Shown piece after piece: positions 9,801-17,342 of a stretch of DNA of 64,000 bases (the stretch's first letter is position 1; each line of letters starts with the position of its first letter). The notes under the pieces were generated by a model that did no database searches, was not told the origin of the DNA, and was given only the letters and a program-made list of their open reading frames with translations. The position numbers were made by a program, and so were the translations under genes. Origin of the DNA: Fidelibacterota bacterium (GTDB lineage: Bacteria > Fidelibacterota > UBA8477 > JABMPR01); contig JAERTG010000142.1 of the NCBI GenBank assembly GCA_016845065.1, positions 62,001 to 126,000 on the forward strand. The letters are read 5' to 3'.

Positions 9801-10795
9801 ATGGGGTTCTCGTAAAGAAGTATTGGGTTCAGAGGATCGCTCATATCAAAGGACTTAACACCCCAACTGGAAGCTGCGACATACATGCTATCTCCCTGAA
9901 AGTGAATAGCATCTGCATAATCCATCTCGATCATCCCTACAGAATCCGGTGTTGTGATATCAGAGATGTCCAGGATTTGTATACCTGACCATCGCTCAGC
10001 AACATAGGCGAGAGAATCGCGAATCTCAATCCAGGTAGCGTCATCTGGAGTCTGGAAGTAACCAAGTTCGGCAGGACTGGTGGGATCAGCGATATTCACC
10101 AGGCGTATACCATCACCCCACTTTGGTAGATATGCTATGGTATCTACCACATGCACAGACCAGGCTCCATTCTCTGCTGGTGAATATCCCAGCTGCAGAG
10201 GAGCTGTTGGGTCGCTTATATCAAGGATGTAGAGTCCTGATTGTGTTGCTGAATAAGCAATGGTGTCAATTACCTGAGTGTACTCAAAAATTGCCGCTTC
10301 GACTGGAGTAAAGGTACTTGCATGTGTAGGTAGTAATGGATTAGAAATGTCAATAATGCGTAATCCCTCATCACCATTTCCCAGGTAAGCATAATCCCCA
10401 TCCAGAGAGAGATCAAAACACTGTCCTGGAAAATCAATCTGTGCCACTTGCTGAGGTGCTACAGGATCTGTAATGTCAATGACCTTAAAGCCATCACTCC
10501 AATTGGCGATATAGGCATAATTTCCAGATACAGCAATACTGCTGACGATACTTTCAAATACTACTTCCCCTTGAGGAACCAGGGTATGGATATCCATCAC
10601 TTCAAAGACGGTACCGTTTGCAGCGTAGGCATATTCTCCCTGGGCAACTACAAAGGGACAATACCCATATGGGCTTCGACCAAGTAAATCGACACCATCA
10701 GCATCATAGTCAGCAAAACCAATACTCATCAGAAGGATGAGTGAAATGCTTACATAGACAATACTCTTTGAAATTTGTTTGGTAGTGGAAAACAT
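6860..10795 (-). CDS. T9SS-exported protein: LVIVD beta-propeller, CSLREA, beta-helix, sorting domain
   Basis: A 1311-residue secreted protein. Order: signal peptide (SIVYVSISLILLMSIGFA); about twelve LVIVD repeats over residues 30-600, each with an I-D-[IV]-S/R-D-P-x-x-P core; a CSLREA-type segment (FTVNSTGDESD, then CTLRAAIEEANA) near 612-650; a parallel beta-helix of NosD/PbH1 type over about 660-1080, with repeats such as IGG-x-x-x-G-x-GN-x-IS-x-N; a beta-sandwich; and a type A T9SS sorting domain over about 1225-1311 (NYPNPFNPTT, YDLQGRVV, GTGVYLCRLE, final KMVYLK). The sorting domain implies export by the Por system and surface attachment or release. Propeller-plus-helix architecture suggests binding of carbohydrate or protein partners. 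No catalytic motif is visible. ATG 10795 follows GAGGGGGTTTC. Confidence 0.9.
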   Translation of the reverse strand: MFSTTKQISKSIVYVSISLILLMSIGFADYDADGVDLLGRSPYGYCPFVVAQGEYAYAANGTVFEVMDIHTLVPQGEVVFESIVSSIAVSGNYAYIANWSDGFKVIDITDPVAPQQVAQIDFPGQCFDLSLDGDYAYLGNGDEGLRIIDISNPLLPTHASTFTPVEAAIFEYTQVIDTIAYSATQSGLYILDISDPTAPLQLGYSPAENGAWSVHVVDTIAYLPKWGDGIRLVNIADPTSPAELGYFQTPDDATWIEIRDSLAYVAERWSGIQILDISDITTPDSVGMIEMDYADAIHFQGDSMYVAASSWGVKSFDMSDPLNPILLYENPMGGYSLDAAFSGDYVYASYRSYGIRAFQRLGNDSLAQVGQIELEAPNKLSIRGDRLFATNDGNLQIIDISDPTNMQILNTWEEGFVTGVTAYRHYLYITGWPDLQILDVGDPNNIQLLGVLDDLPSSAYEIAINGGFAFLANRGGGMHIIDIRDPVNPQHTSSFYDAPYCWSVAVTGKYAFLADRGGNEIHAVDVSNPQIPVGAGTFSSFNRLEDVQAFGRYVYALDSWEGVRVLDFGDPTNPQEVGYFNTGGFARGFSLENGTMAVADGGGGLYLLDTELNTPNFTVNSTGDESDMDPGDGICDDGSGDCTLRAAIEEANAYPGYNIIFFDIPGDPPHYIQPLTELPAVEDPADINGRSEPDWNNGPAVAIQGMNSGESNGIVFRQTAAFSRMIGVNVSGFNGTGVLLEGSGHSIIYSYIGTDIGGTTSHSNNTGIEIMGPYNRVVANLISGNTGSGVGMYSLIDEGFDCHHSYLANNKIGTDVSGTLALPNHNEGIYVGEETHHNIIGDGNLVSGNGMRGIWLYGAYENQIKGTLIGTDYSGTIAIGNGFDGDGLVIGSGSHNNLIGGETEEDRNIVSGNTRFGIALWNLGTQDNQILGNYIGVDVSGASPLGNGNAGIRITAEASHNIIGGTAPGSGNVISCNERGGISIGGTGGSTGNQVLGNIIGSDPSRSVALGNLISGIALFGAATNNVIGLDEPGAGNYIAHNIYAGVCINLTSSEVSNSVSANSFYSNGEAGIDLSQSSSFPYTDGVTENDPGDGDEGPNHLQNFPESLNVGVDDGGDLKIQYLVDSDLENSEYPIKVEFFQSDEDGEGQRFLYSNYYTGDNHELGLKTIVLGPVANFDLEMGDYIVATATDTEGNTSEFSHTTQVTTYVGVDSHEILPDEFTLEQNYPNPFNPTTIIRFGLPKTSDIRMTIYDLQGRVVMRYSENNRPAGWVNYEWNGSNMFGELVGTGVYLCRLEAGVYSKSIKMVYLK

Positions 10796-11290
10796 GAAAC
10801 CCCCTCTTGTTAATTTTGAATCAGCTTTCCATAACAGAAGGAATGAATACTAGATGTGGGTCAATTTGGAATGTCCAAAATCTAATTCATCTAGTGTCAA
10901 TCGACAAATACTTCTGATATGCAACAATAATTTATGATTTAGGTTTATTACTGTCTATCACATAAGGAACATATCCTTGCACATATGGAACATTTGAGCT
11001 GTTTTGAGGATAATTGGGCGTTTTAAAACTGATAGAAAGTCTAGCAACTTTAAAATAATTGTGATCGCATTGCAAAAGATCCAAAATAGAATCAGAAGAC
11101 ATTTCGAGTTCTATATACCAACTTTTTGTGTTCTGAACACTTTTCTCAGTCGAGATCGGTGGCATTTTGTAAATAATCGAATGGAACGCTATTCTGCTGG
11201 AAAGACATTAGTCCTAGCTCAATTTCTATACACTATTTCCAAACATGCCGAATATATTTCACCTTACAAAAGGGATGAAAGGACACTCAA
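10796..11290. other. 495-base intergenic region between divergent genes
   Basis: This is AT-rich DNA between the start of the T9SS protein (minus) and the dehydrogenase at 11291 (plus), so it should hold two divergent promoters. Small open frames on both strands (about 77 and 106 codons) have no recognisable protein features and overlap each other, so I do not call them genes. A 21-base-period direct repeat lies at 10959-10993. I see no RNA gene and no terminator hairpin. Confidence 0.5.
10959..10993. repeat. Short direct repeat, 14-bp units with 21-bp period
   Basis: Two copies of CACATAAGGAACAT / CACATATGGAACAT (one mismatch) start exactly 21 bases apart, at 10959 and 10980, in the divergent intergenic region. 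A spacing of two helical turns fits a transcription-factor site, but nothing identifies the factor. It could also be a chance repeat. Confidence 0.35.
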
Positions 11291-12649
11291 ATGCGATCGT
11301 TCAATCCTACCTCCGGTGAATTGATAAAGGAGTACTCCGACCACACTAGCGAGGAGGCTGCCACAATCATCAATCAAACTCAGGATTCATGGCATAACTG
11401 GAAGCTAACTGGATATCAGGAACGGTCTGAGCTCATGTTCACAGCGGCTTCCCTCCTGCGAAAGGATAAAGAAACTTTAGCACATCTCATGACGCAGGAA
11501 ATGGGGAAAGTTATTCACGAAGCACATGCTGAAATTGAAAAGTGTGCCTGGGTTTGTGATTATTATGCAGAAAATGCTGAGTCGTTTCTGGCAGATGAAC
11601 GAGTAGAGACCAATGCCTCTAACAGCTTTGTAAGCTATACACCCATTGGGATTGTCCTGGCAGTTATGCCCTGGAATTTCCCTTTCTGGCAGGTCTTTCG
11701 TTTTGCTGCACCAGCATTAATGGCAGGCAATGCTGCAGTTCTGAAACATGCCTCAAATGTCCCCGGTTGTGCACTGGCTATCGAAGAGATATTCAACAAA
11801 GCCGGATTCCCCGCAGATCTGTTTAGAACCTTGATGATATCATCTAATCAGGTGGAATCAGTCATAGAGAATCCCCACATTCGGGCTGTAACCCTGACAG
11901 GGAGCGAAGCTGCCGGGATGCAGGTAGCCTCAATTGCTGGTAGATCTTTGAAGAAAACTGTCTTGGAACTGGGTGGTTCAGATCCATACATCGTCCTGGC
12001 GGATGCCAATATAGAGAAATGTGTGGAAACGGCCGTCAATGCCAGAATGATCAACAATGGCCAGAGCTGTATTGCTGCCAAGCGATTTATTGTGGTTGAA
12101 TCCCTGCTGAGCAAGTTCGAAGCCGAAAAAGTTAAAATCATGTCTACCCTCAGACCTGGTGACCCCCTCCTGCCTGGCATATCTGTGGGACCCTTAGCCC
12201 GCGGAGATCTTCGTGATGAACTCACTTCTCAGGTCAAGACCAGTCTGGATGCTGGTGCCAGACTCCTGCTGGGTGGAAAATCAATACCTGGTCCTGGTTT
12301 TTTTTACGAGCCTACAATAGTCAGCGATGTAAGACCAGGAATGAGGCTGTATCACGAGGAAACATTTGGTCCCGTTTCAGCAATCATCCCAGTGAAAAAT
12401 GAGAGTGAGGCCATCAAGGTAGCCAATGATTCTGAGTTCGGTCTAGGAGGATCACTCTGGACCGATGACCTGGCTCGAGGTGAAATACTGGCCCGGCAGG
12501 TTGAGAGTGGCGCTGTATTTGTAAATGGGATGACAGTTTCTGATCCACGACTTCCTTTTGGGGGTGTAAAACGATCCGGGTATGGTAGAGAGCTATCACA
12601 TTTTGGTATCCGGGAGTTTACTAATATCAAATCGATAGTGATTGCATAG
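11291..12649 (+). CDS. NAD(P)-dependent succinate-semialdehyde dehydrogenase-type aldehyde dehydrogenase (Sad/YneI-like)
   Basis: A 452-residue aldehyde dehydrogenase, the compact length of the Sad/YneI and GabD-like group. It oxidises an aldehyde, most likely succinate semialdehyde, to the acid in the cytoplasm. Visible motifs: the cofactor-binding PWNFPFWQVFR stretch, TGSEAAG after the Rossmann fold, the general base in LELGGSDPY (Glu226), the catalytic cysteine in NNGQSCIAAKR (Cys260), EETFGPV, and the C-terminal PFGGVKRSGYGRE. GAAAGGA sits 7 nt before ATG 11291. An amino-acid permease follows on the same strand, so a role in 4-aminobutyrate or related amine use is possible. No transaminase is nearby, so the substrate is inference. 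Confidence 0.85.
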   Translation: MRSFNPTSGELIKEYSDHTSEEAATIINQTQDSWHNWKLTGYQERSELMFTAASLLRKDKETLAHLMTQEMGKVIHEAHAEIEKCAWVCDYYAENAESFLADERVETNASNSFVSYTPIGIVLAVMPWNFPFWQVFRFAAPALMAGNAAVLKHASNVPGCALAIEEIFNKAGFPADLFRTLMISSNQVESVIENPHIRAVTLTGSEAAGMQVASIAGRSLKKTVLELGGSDPYIVLADANIEKCVETAVNARMINNGQSCIAAKRFIVVESLLSKFEAEKVKIMSTLRPGDPLLPGISVGPLARGDLRDELTSQVKTSLDAGARLLLGGKSIPGPGFFYEPTIVSDVRPGMRLYHEETFGPVSAIIPVKNESEAIKVANDSEFGLGGSLWTDDLARGEILARQVESGAVFVNGMTVSDPRLPFGGVKRSGYGRELSHFGIREFTNIKSIVIA

Positions 12650-12983
12650 TGTGATATTCATTGATTAATCCATATCCCTTAATACGCTGATTATCATTGG
12701 GTTATAGGATATAGTTAATTTAACATCCGCTATTTATTCACCCTCAAAGACGGGATTTTCCAGTTCTGAAATCATAAGCTTGATGATTTATTGGATGCGA
12801 TTCTACCCCCTGCGGTGAAGGGGGCAAATTCCACCCTTGTTTCAAACAATTTTACCCCTTAATTATAACTGTCATGCTGATTAAATCTGTTTAATTAGTA
12901 TTATGTATTTTACATACTTGGAAAGGTAACTCAACTCCCAGAGTTCAATTGAACAAGCTTTTCCAATCCATGAGGAGGTTTTC
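12650..12983 (+). other. 334-base gap between dehydrogenase and permease
   Basis: No gene is visible. It contains a G/C-rich stem at 12806-12824 (CCCCC and GGGGG with a 9-base loop) without a T-run, so it is not a convincing terminator. AT-rich DNA at 12850-12920 could hold the permease promoter. A strong AGGAGG at 12973-12978 precedes the permease. Confidence 0.4.
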
Positions 12984-12986
12984 ATT
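12973..12986 (+). promoter_or_regulatory. Shine-Dalgarno AGGAGG directing a probable ATT start
   Basis: AGGAGG (12973-12978) is followed after 5 bases by ATT (12984). The nearest in-frame standard start, GTG 12999, is 20 bases from the Shine-Dalgarno, too far for normal initiation. The frame-shifted ATG at 12997 runs straight into TGA. Initiation at AUU is the simplest reading. Confidence 0.5.
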
Positions 12987-14390
12987 TCTACCACTGATGT
13001 GACATCAGCATTGAGAGATTTCGGTGATTCAACTGAATACAAGCGCGACCTCGGACTCATCGAAGCTATTTCCATTGTTATTAGTCGAATAATAGGATCA
13101 GGAATATTTAGAACACCTGCCCCTATTATGGCACTGGTTGGTTGCACTTCGCTGTTTGGTCTGGTGTGGGTCCTTGGTGGTGTTGTTACCATCTTCGGAG
13201 CGGTTGTCTATGCAGAATTAGCTGCCATGATGCCTCGCTCAGGTGGACCATATGTTTACTTAAAGATGGCTTATCACCCGTTTTGGGCATTTCTTCGCGG
13301 CTGGGCTATGTTTTTTGTTTCAGAGACAGCCTCCATCGCCGCCGTGGCTCTCATCTTTGGTGAATACCTCAAAGCGCTCTGGATTATCGCCTTTGGGGAA
13401 GCATTTGGGCAGATCGCTCTCTATCTAATCGCCCTTACTACAATCTGGTTACTTACAATTGTGAACCTCTTCGGAGTTTCCCTTAGCGGGAAGATCCAAA
13501 ATGTCTTTGGGGCTATCAAGGTTGTCGCTGTCGGTGGGATTATTGGTGCGAGTTTTACCAGTTGGTCAACTGGTTCATTTTCAAATTTTGTAAACCCCTT
13601 GATGCCTGAAGCCTTTAATGGGTCAACCTTTCTGGCAGTTGGCGCTGCTTTAAGATATGCTTTCTTTGCTTTCAGCGGGTGGGAAGGTGCAACTTATATT
13701 GCTGAAGAAGTAAAAAATCCACGACGCAATCTACCCCTCTCCCTTTTTATCGGAATTGCCGGTGTTATGGTTTTATACATGGGGGCAAACTCAGCATACT
13801 TATACCAGCTAACACCAGAGCAGATTGCTGACTCGAAGTGGGTGGCTACTGAAGCTATGAGGGTTGCTTTGGGTGCAACAGGTGGAATCCTCATTTCGGT
13901 GGCAGTCATGTTCAATACATTTGGAAACGTGAGCACCCAGATTTTATGTAAGGCACGTGCTTGGCAGGCTATGGCCCGGGATGGTATGTTCTTTAAAAAG
14001 TTTGCCGTCCTCAGCAAAAAGCATAAGACTCCTAACAACGCATTGATAGGTCAGGGACTCTGGGCAACCGTTCTCTTGACATTCGCTGTCACGGCAGCCA
14101 ATTCTTACGAAACGATTATTGACTTTTTCTCAGCAACATCAACCGTCTTTAATCTCATGGTTTTTGCGGCTATCTTCGTGCTACGTAAAAAATACCCGGA
14201 TGTCTCAAGACCTTATAAGGCCTGGTTATATCCCTGGAGTTTGATTATCGTATTCGTGATCTACGCTACATTTTTCGTGATTACGTTGATGACAACCCTG
14301 ATACCATCGCTTATTGGTCTCGGATTAACTAGTCTGGGATCGATTTACTATTATTTTTATATCCATAAACCTGGAATTCAGGTGAAGTAG
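12984..14390 (+). CDS. APC-superfamily amino-acid permease
   Basis: An inner-membrane amino-acid transporter of about 468 residues with about twelve hydrophobic segments, as in the APC family. The family signature is clear in TM1 (LIEAISIVISRIIGSGIFRTP), with conserved GGPYVYLKMAYHP after TM2, FFAFSGWEGATYIAEEVKNP (TM6 region), and RAWQAMARDG before the C-terminal half. These features place it with LAT/AAT-like exchangers or permeases; the substrate cannot be read from sequence. The start is taken at ATT 12984 because of the Shine-Dalgarno placement (N-terminus STTDVTSALRDF). GTG 12999 is the conservative alternative and removes five residues. It follows an aldehyde dehydrogenase and precedes a histidine kinase on the same strand. 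Confidence 0.85.
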   Translation: MSTTDVTSALRDFGDSTEYKRDLGLIEAISIVISRIIGSGIFRTPAPIMALVGCTSLFGLVWVLGGVVTIFGAVVYAELAAMMPRSGGPYVYLKMAYHPFWAFLRGWAMFFVSETASIAAVALIFGEYLKALWIIAFGEAFGQIALYLIALTTIWLLTIVNLFGVSLSGKIQNVFGAIKVVAVGGIIGASFTSWSTGSFSNFVNPLMPEAFNGSTFLAVGAALRYAFFAFSGWEGATYIAEEVKNPRRNLPLSLFIGIAGVMVLYMGANSAYLYQLTPEQIADSKWVATEAMRVALGATGGILISVAVMFNTFGNVSTQILCKARAWQAMARDGMFFKKFAVLSKKHKTPNNALIGQGLWATVLLTFAVTAANSYETIIDFFSATSTVFNLMVFAAIFVLRKKYPDVSRPYKAWLYPWSLIIVFVIYATFFVITLMTTLIPSLIGLGLTSLGSIYYYFYIHKPGIQVK

Positions 14391-14405
14391 GATTAGCAAA
14401 CAAAA

Positions 14406-16757
14406 TTGAATATGAACTCAACACATATCCATCAACAGCTTGCGAAATTAATAAACGCGACTGAATCCCTCAGTGTCTTTGTGGATCAAGCTATTGACAC
14501 AATGCTTCAAGGGAAGCAGCTCAGTAATTATTACCTCGCATTGCATGATATTGAGTCCCAGACTTTATCCCTGCCCTACACACATGGTAGAAGTGAGATT
14601 GAAAAGTCTTGCACCCTACACAGTGTGAATTCGCCTATTAAGAGAGTGATCCAGAGCCAGGAAGCTCTGGTGATAAAAACTGAGGACTACCTCAAACTGT
14701 GCGATGATGGATCTCGTATTTCTAACCCGCCCATGCTCTGGATTGGTCTCCCACTGGCGAAGGGTTCTGACGTGTTCGGAGTGCTTGTTTTTACTGCTTT
14801 TGATAAGTCCCAGTTGGGTGAATTGGAAGCGACTGAGTCGCTTTTGAAGCCATTTCCAGAACTTCTGTCTCCCTACCTTTTAACAAAAATAAGGTTGACG
14901 AATCTAGAAGAGAGTGAGCAGAGATTTCGAAGATTCGTGGAGACATCCATCGATATCACTTTCCAGGTGAATACGGATGGAATCCTGGATTATGTGAGTT
15001 CCAATATTGAGACTCGATTTGGTATCGACCCGAAAGCGCTCCTGGGTAGAAACATCACCACGCTCACGACAGAGAATCAGGGTCCACTCTTGAAGAAAGG
15101 GATGAAGACCATCTCTGAAGGTAAAACGATTAGAAATCTAACTGTCAATATCCAGAGAAGTGCTGGTGAAATTATCCCCATGGAAGTAAGTGCCAGACCC
15201 ATAGTCGTTGGTGACAAAATTGTTGGTGCACAGGGTACAGTTCGTGATATCAGCGAGCGGAATCGGGCTCAGCAAGAGATTGAGCGATTGGCGTTTTTCC
15301 CTTTAGCTAACCCAATGCCCGTTGTCGAAGTTGACTTAAATGGTGTTCCCGGTTATATCAATCCCGCAGGAATCAAACTCCTTGAGAGGATGGATCTTGA
15401 CATGTCTCAGGTTTCTCAAATTCTACCTAAGACTTTCAAAGCTGATATTACTGTTGCCCGTTCTGTTAAAGGTCAGATTCCATCAAGGGAAGTTTCCCTG
15501 GAAGGCATGCATCTACTTTGGTCAGCCTTCTTCCTCCAGAATCAGAACCTTTTGCACTACTACGCTACTGATATTACAAACTTAAAAAATACTGAAATGG
15601 AACTCATCTCTGCCAAGGAACAAGCATTGAAGAATGAAGAGGTGAAAACCCTCTTTCTCGCAAATATGAGCCATGAGATTAGAACCCCACTAAATTCAAT
15701 TCTCGGTTTCACTGAACTCATTGAAGAAGAAGTCAAAGATAAGTTTGATGAACACCTCGAGGCCTATTTTGATACGATCTACATGAGTGGGAAACGGCTG
15801 TGGCAAACAGTCCATCACATTCTTGATATTTCCCAGATTGAGACTGGTACCTTTGAATTGAAAACTGAGAGTGTAGATCTTGGTAAGATTATTACCGATC
15901 TGGGTGCATCCTTCAACTCTGTTGCCAAGGCAAAAGATCTGGAACTCAAAATCAACGTTCCGGATATGGATCTGCATGTTATCTCCGATGAATATTGTGC
16001 CACTCAGGCCATATCAAACCTCATCGACAATGCCATAAAATACACGAATTCTGGTTATGTCAGTCTTGAAATCAACGTGGTTGGGGATAGCGTGAAGATC
16101 ACCATTAAGGATACTGGGATTGGCATGTCAAGGGAATACCAGGACATGATTTTCGAGGTATTCTCACAAGAAAGTACTGGCTACACCAAGAATTTTCAGG
16201 GTATGGGTCTTGGATTGGCCCTTGCCCACAGGTATCTCAGCCTGATCAATGGCAAACTGCACCTTGAGAGTGAACAGGACAAAGGCAGTATGTTCACTAT
16301 AATCTTCCCCGGTATGGATCCAGCAACGACTGAGGAAGTGATAGAGCCAGTCCTGGTAGAACCAGAGGTGAAATCGCTTGATGAAGCATCTGATACTCGA
16401 ATAAACATTTTGGTGGTGGAAGATGACCCCAACTCCCAAAAATTAGCCAGTTTCACACTAAGCAAGGATTACGATCTCCACTTTGCTGAATCGGTTGCCG
16501 ATTCAAAGAAAATGCTCGATGCACACGAGGTTCAAATGATACTTCTTGACCTTTCCCTACGAGGTGACGAAGATGGACTGGACCTGGCCAGATTCCTCCG
16601 TAATGAAGAAAAGTGGAACAAAATTCCCATCGTAGCACTCACAGCCCATGCTTTTACATCGGATCGGGATAGATGTATGGAAGCAGGTTGCAGTGACTTT
16701 ATGACGAAGCCCTTCAGACTGGCTGAATTAAAAGAAACCATCCAACGTTTGATCTAG
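14406..16757 (+). CDS. Hybrid sensor histidine kinase (GAF-PAS-PAS-HisKA-HATPase-REC)
   Basis: A 783-residue cytoplasmic sensor kinase; I see no transmembrane helix. Order: GAF-like sensor (about 1-170), PAS (about 171-290, with a PAC-type GTVRDISER end), second PAS-like (about 290-400), HisKA with FLANMSHEIRTPLNSILGF (phospho-acceptor His423), HATPase_c (N box LIDNAIKYT, G1 IKDTGIGMS, G2 GMGLGLALA), and a receiver domain (about 660-783) with acidic pair VVEDD, phospho-acceptor Asp715 in LLDLSL, and Lys in MTKPF. No partner histidine phosphotransfer protein or output regulator lies nearby. It begins 15 bases after the permease, so it may sense a condition linked to that transporter. TTG 14406 and ATG 14412 are both possible starts; AGGA at 14389 is nearer the TTG. 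Confidence 0.9.
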   Translation: MNMNSTHIHQQLAKLINATESLSVFVDQAIDTMLQGKQLSNYYLALHDIESQTLSLPYTHGRSEIEKSCTLHSVNSPIKRVIQSQEALVIKTEDYLKLCDDGSRISNPPMLWIGLPLAKGSDVFGVLVFTAFDKSQLGELEATESLLKPFPELLSPYLLTKIRLTNLEESEQRFRRFVETSIDITFQVNTDGILDYVSSNIETRFGIDPKALLGRNITTLTTENQGPLLKKGMKTISEGKTIRNLTVNIQRSAGEIIPMEVSARPIVVGDKIVGAQGTVRDISERNRAQQEIERLAFFPLANPMPVVEVDLNGVPGYINPAGIKLLERMDLDMSQVSQILPKTFKADITVARSVKGQIPSREVSLEGMHLLWSAFFLQNQNLLHYYATDITNLKNTEMELISAKEQALKNEEVKTLFLANMSHEIRTPLNSILGFTELIEEEVKDKFDEHLEAYFDTIYMSGKRLWQTVHHILDISQIETGTFELKTESVDLGKIITDLGASFNSVAKAKDLELKINVPDMDLHVISDEYCATQAISNLIDNAIKYTNSGYVSLEINVVGDSVKITIKDTGIGMSREYQDMIFEVFSQESTGYTKNFQGMGLGLALAHRYLSLINGKLHLESEQDKGSMFTIIFPGMDPATTEEVIEPVLVEPEVKSLDEASDTRINILVVEDDPNSQKLASFTLSKDYDLHFAESVADSKKMLDAHEVQMILLDLSLRGDEDGLDLARFLRNEEKWNKIPIVALTAHAFTSDRDRCMEAGCSDFMTKPFRLAELKETIQRLI

Positions 16758-16868
16758 CTTGGCACAATATGTGAATCATCTCAGGGATATTATGAAGCCA
16801 CGGGATGAGTTTACCTGATGAGAACCCTCCCGCTAATTAATGGAGCAGGGTCTACCTGAATCAACACA

Positions 16869-17342
16869 ATGAAAACAAGCTGGAAACACACCCTACTGGT
16901 TCGCTATTTTGGGATAACAAAAATACCTCTCATTTTCTTTGTTAGACCCCGTGTCCTACAATTAGATCATTCCAAATGCATCATCAATATTCCCCTGCGT
17001 CGTCGGACGCGTAATCACCTAAGAAGTATGTATTTCGGGGTGTTGGCCGTAGGTGCTGACCTTGCTTGCGGATTATTGAGCAGGCATCAAATCGCCAGTG
17101 ACGATCATAAAATCAGTCTTGTGTTTAAAGATATGCAGGGAGATTTCTTAAAAAGAGTGGATGCAAATGCCATTTTCACCTGTGAGGATGGTGAAAAAAT
17201 TGAATCACTCATTCAAAAAGTCGTTGAAACAGGCGAGCGTCACCATCAACCCATACGTGTTCAGGTAACTGCGCCAGACAAATATGGGGATGAAGTCCTG
17301 GCGACTTTTACCCTCACACTCTCATTAAAGGTTAAGGATTAA
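16869..17342 (+). CDS. DUF4442 hotdog-fold protein (thioesterase-like)
   Basis: A 157-residue protein resembling the DUF4442 family, a hotdog-fold group related to acyl-CoA thioesterases. Typical features are the N-terminal basic and hydrophobic helix (LIFFVRPRVLQLD), the strand CIINIPLRRRTRNHLRSMYFG and the central helix FGVLAVGADLACGLL. The length matches the family. Substrate and activity are unknown. Its stop codon abuts the stop of the convergent CtpA-type protease with no spacer and no visible terminator. The start is ATG 16869, but the Shine-Dalgarno is weak. Confidence 0.7.
   Translation: MKTSWKHTLLVRYFGITKIPLIFFVRPRVLQLDHSKCIINIPLRRRTRNHLRSMYFGVLAVGADLACGLLSRHQIASDDHKISLVFKDMQGDFLKRVDANAIFTCEDGEKIESLIQKVVETGERHHQPIRVQVTAPDKYGDEVLATFTLTLSLKVKD

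Noticed and set aside
9455-9858. Several plus-strand and minus-strand frames inside the LVIVD region
   Set aside because: They are shadows of the large minus-strand protein; repeat-rich coding DNA leaves long open frames.
10932-11324. Overlapping open frames on both strands in the gap before the dehydrogenase
   Set aside because: No domain, no Shine-Dalgarno, they overlap each other, and composition looks like random AT-rich DNA.
12806-12824. CCCCC/GGGGG stem as terminator of the aldehyde dehydrogenase
   Set aside because: Short stem and no following T-run.
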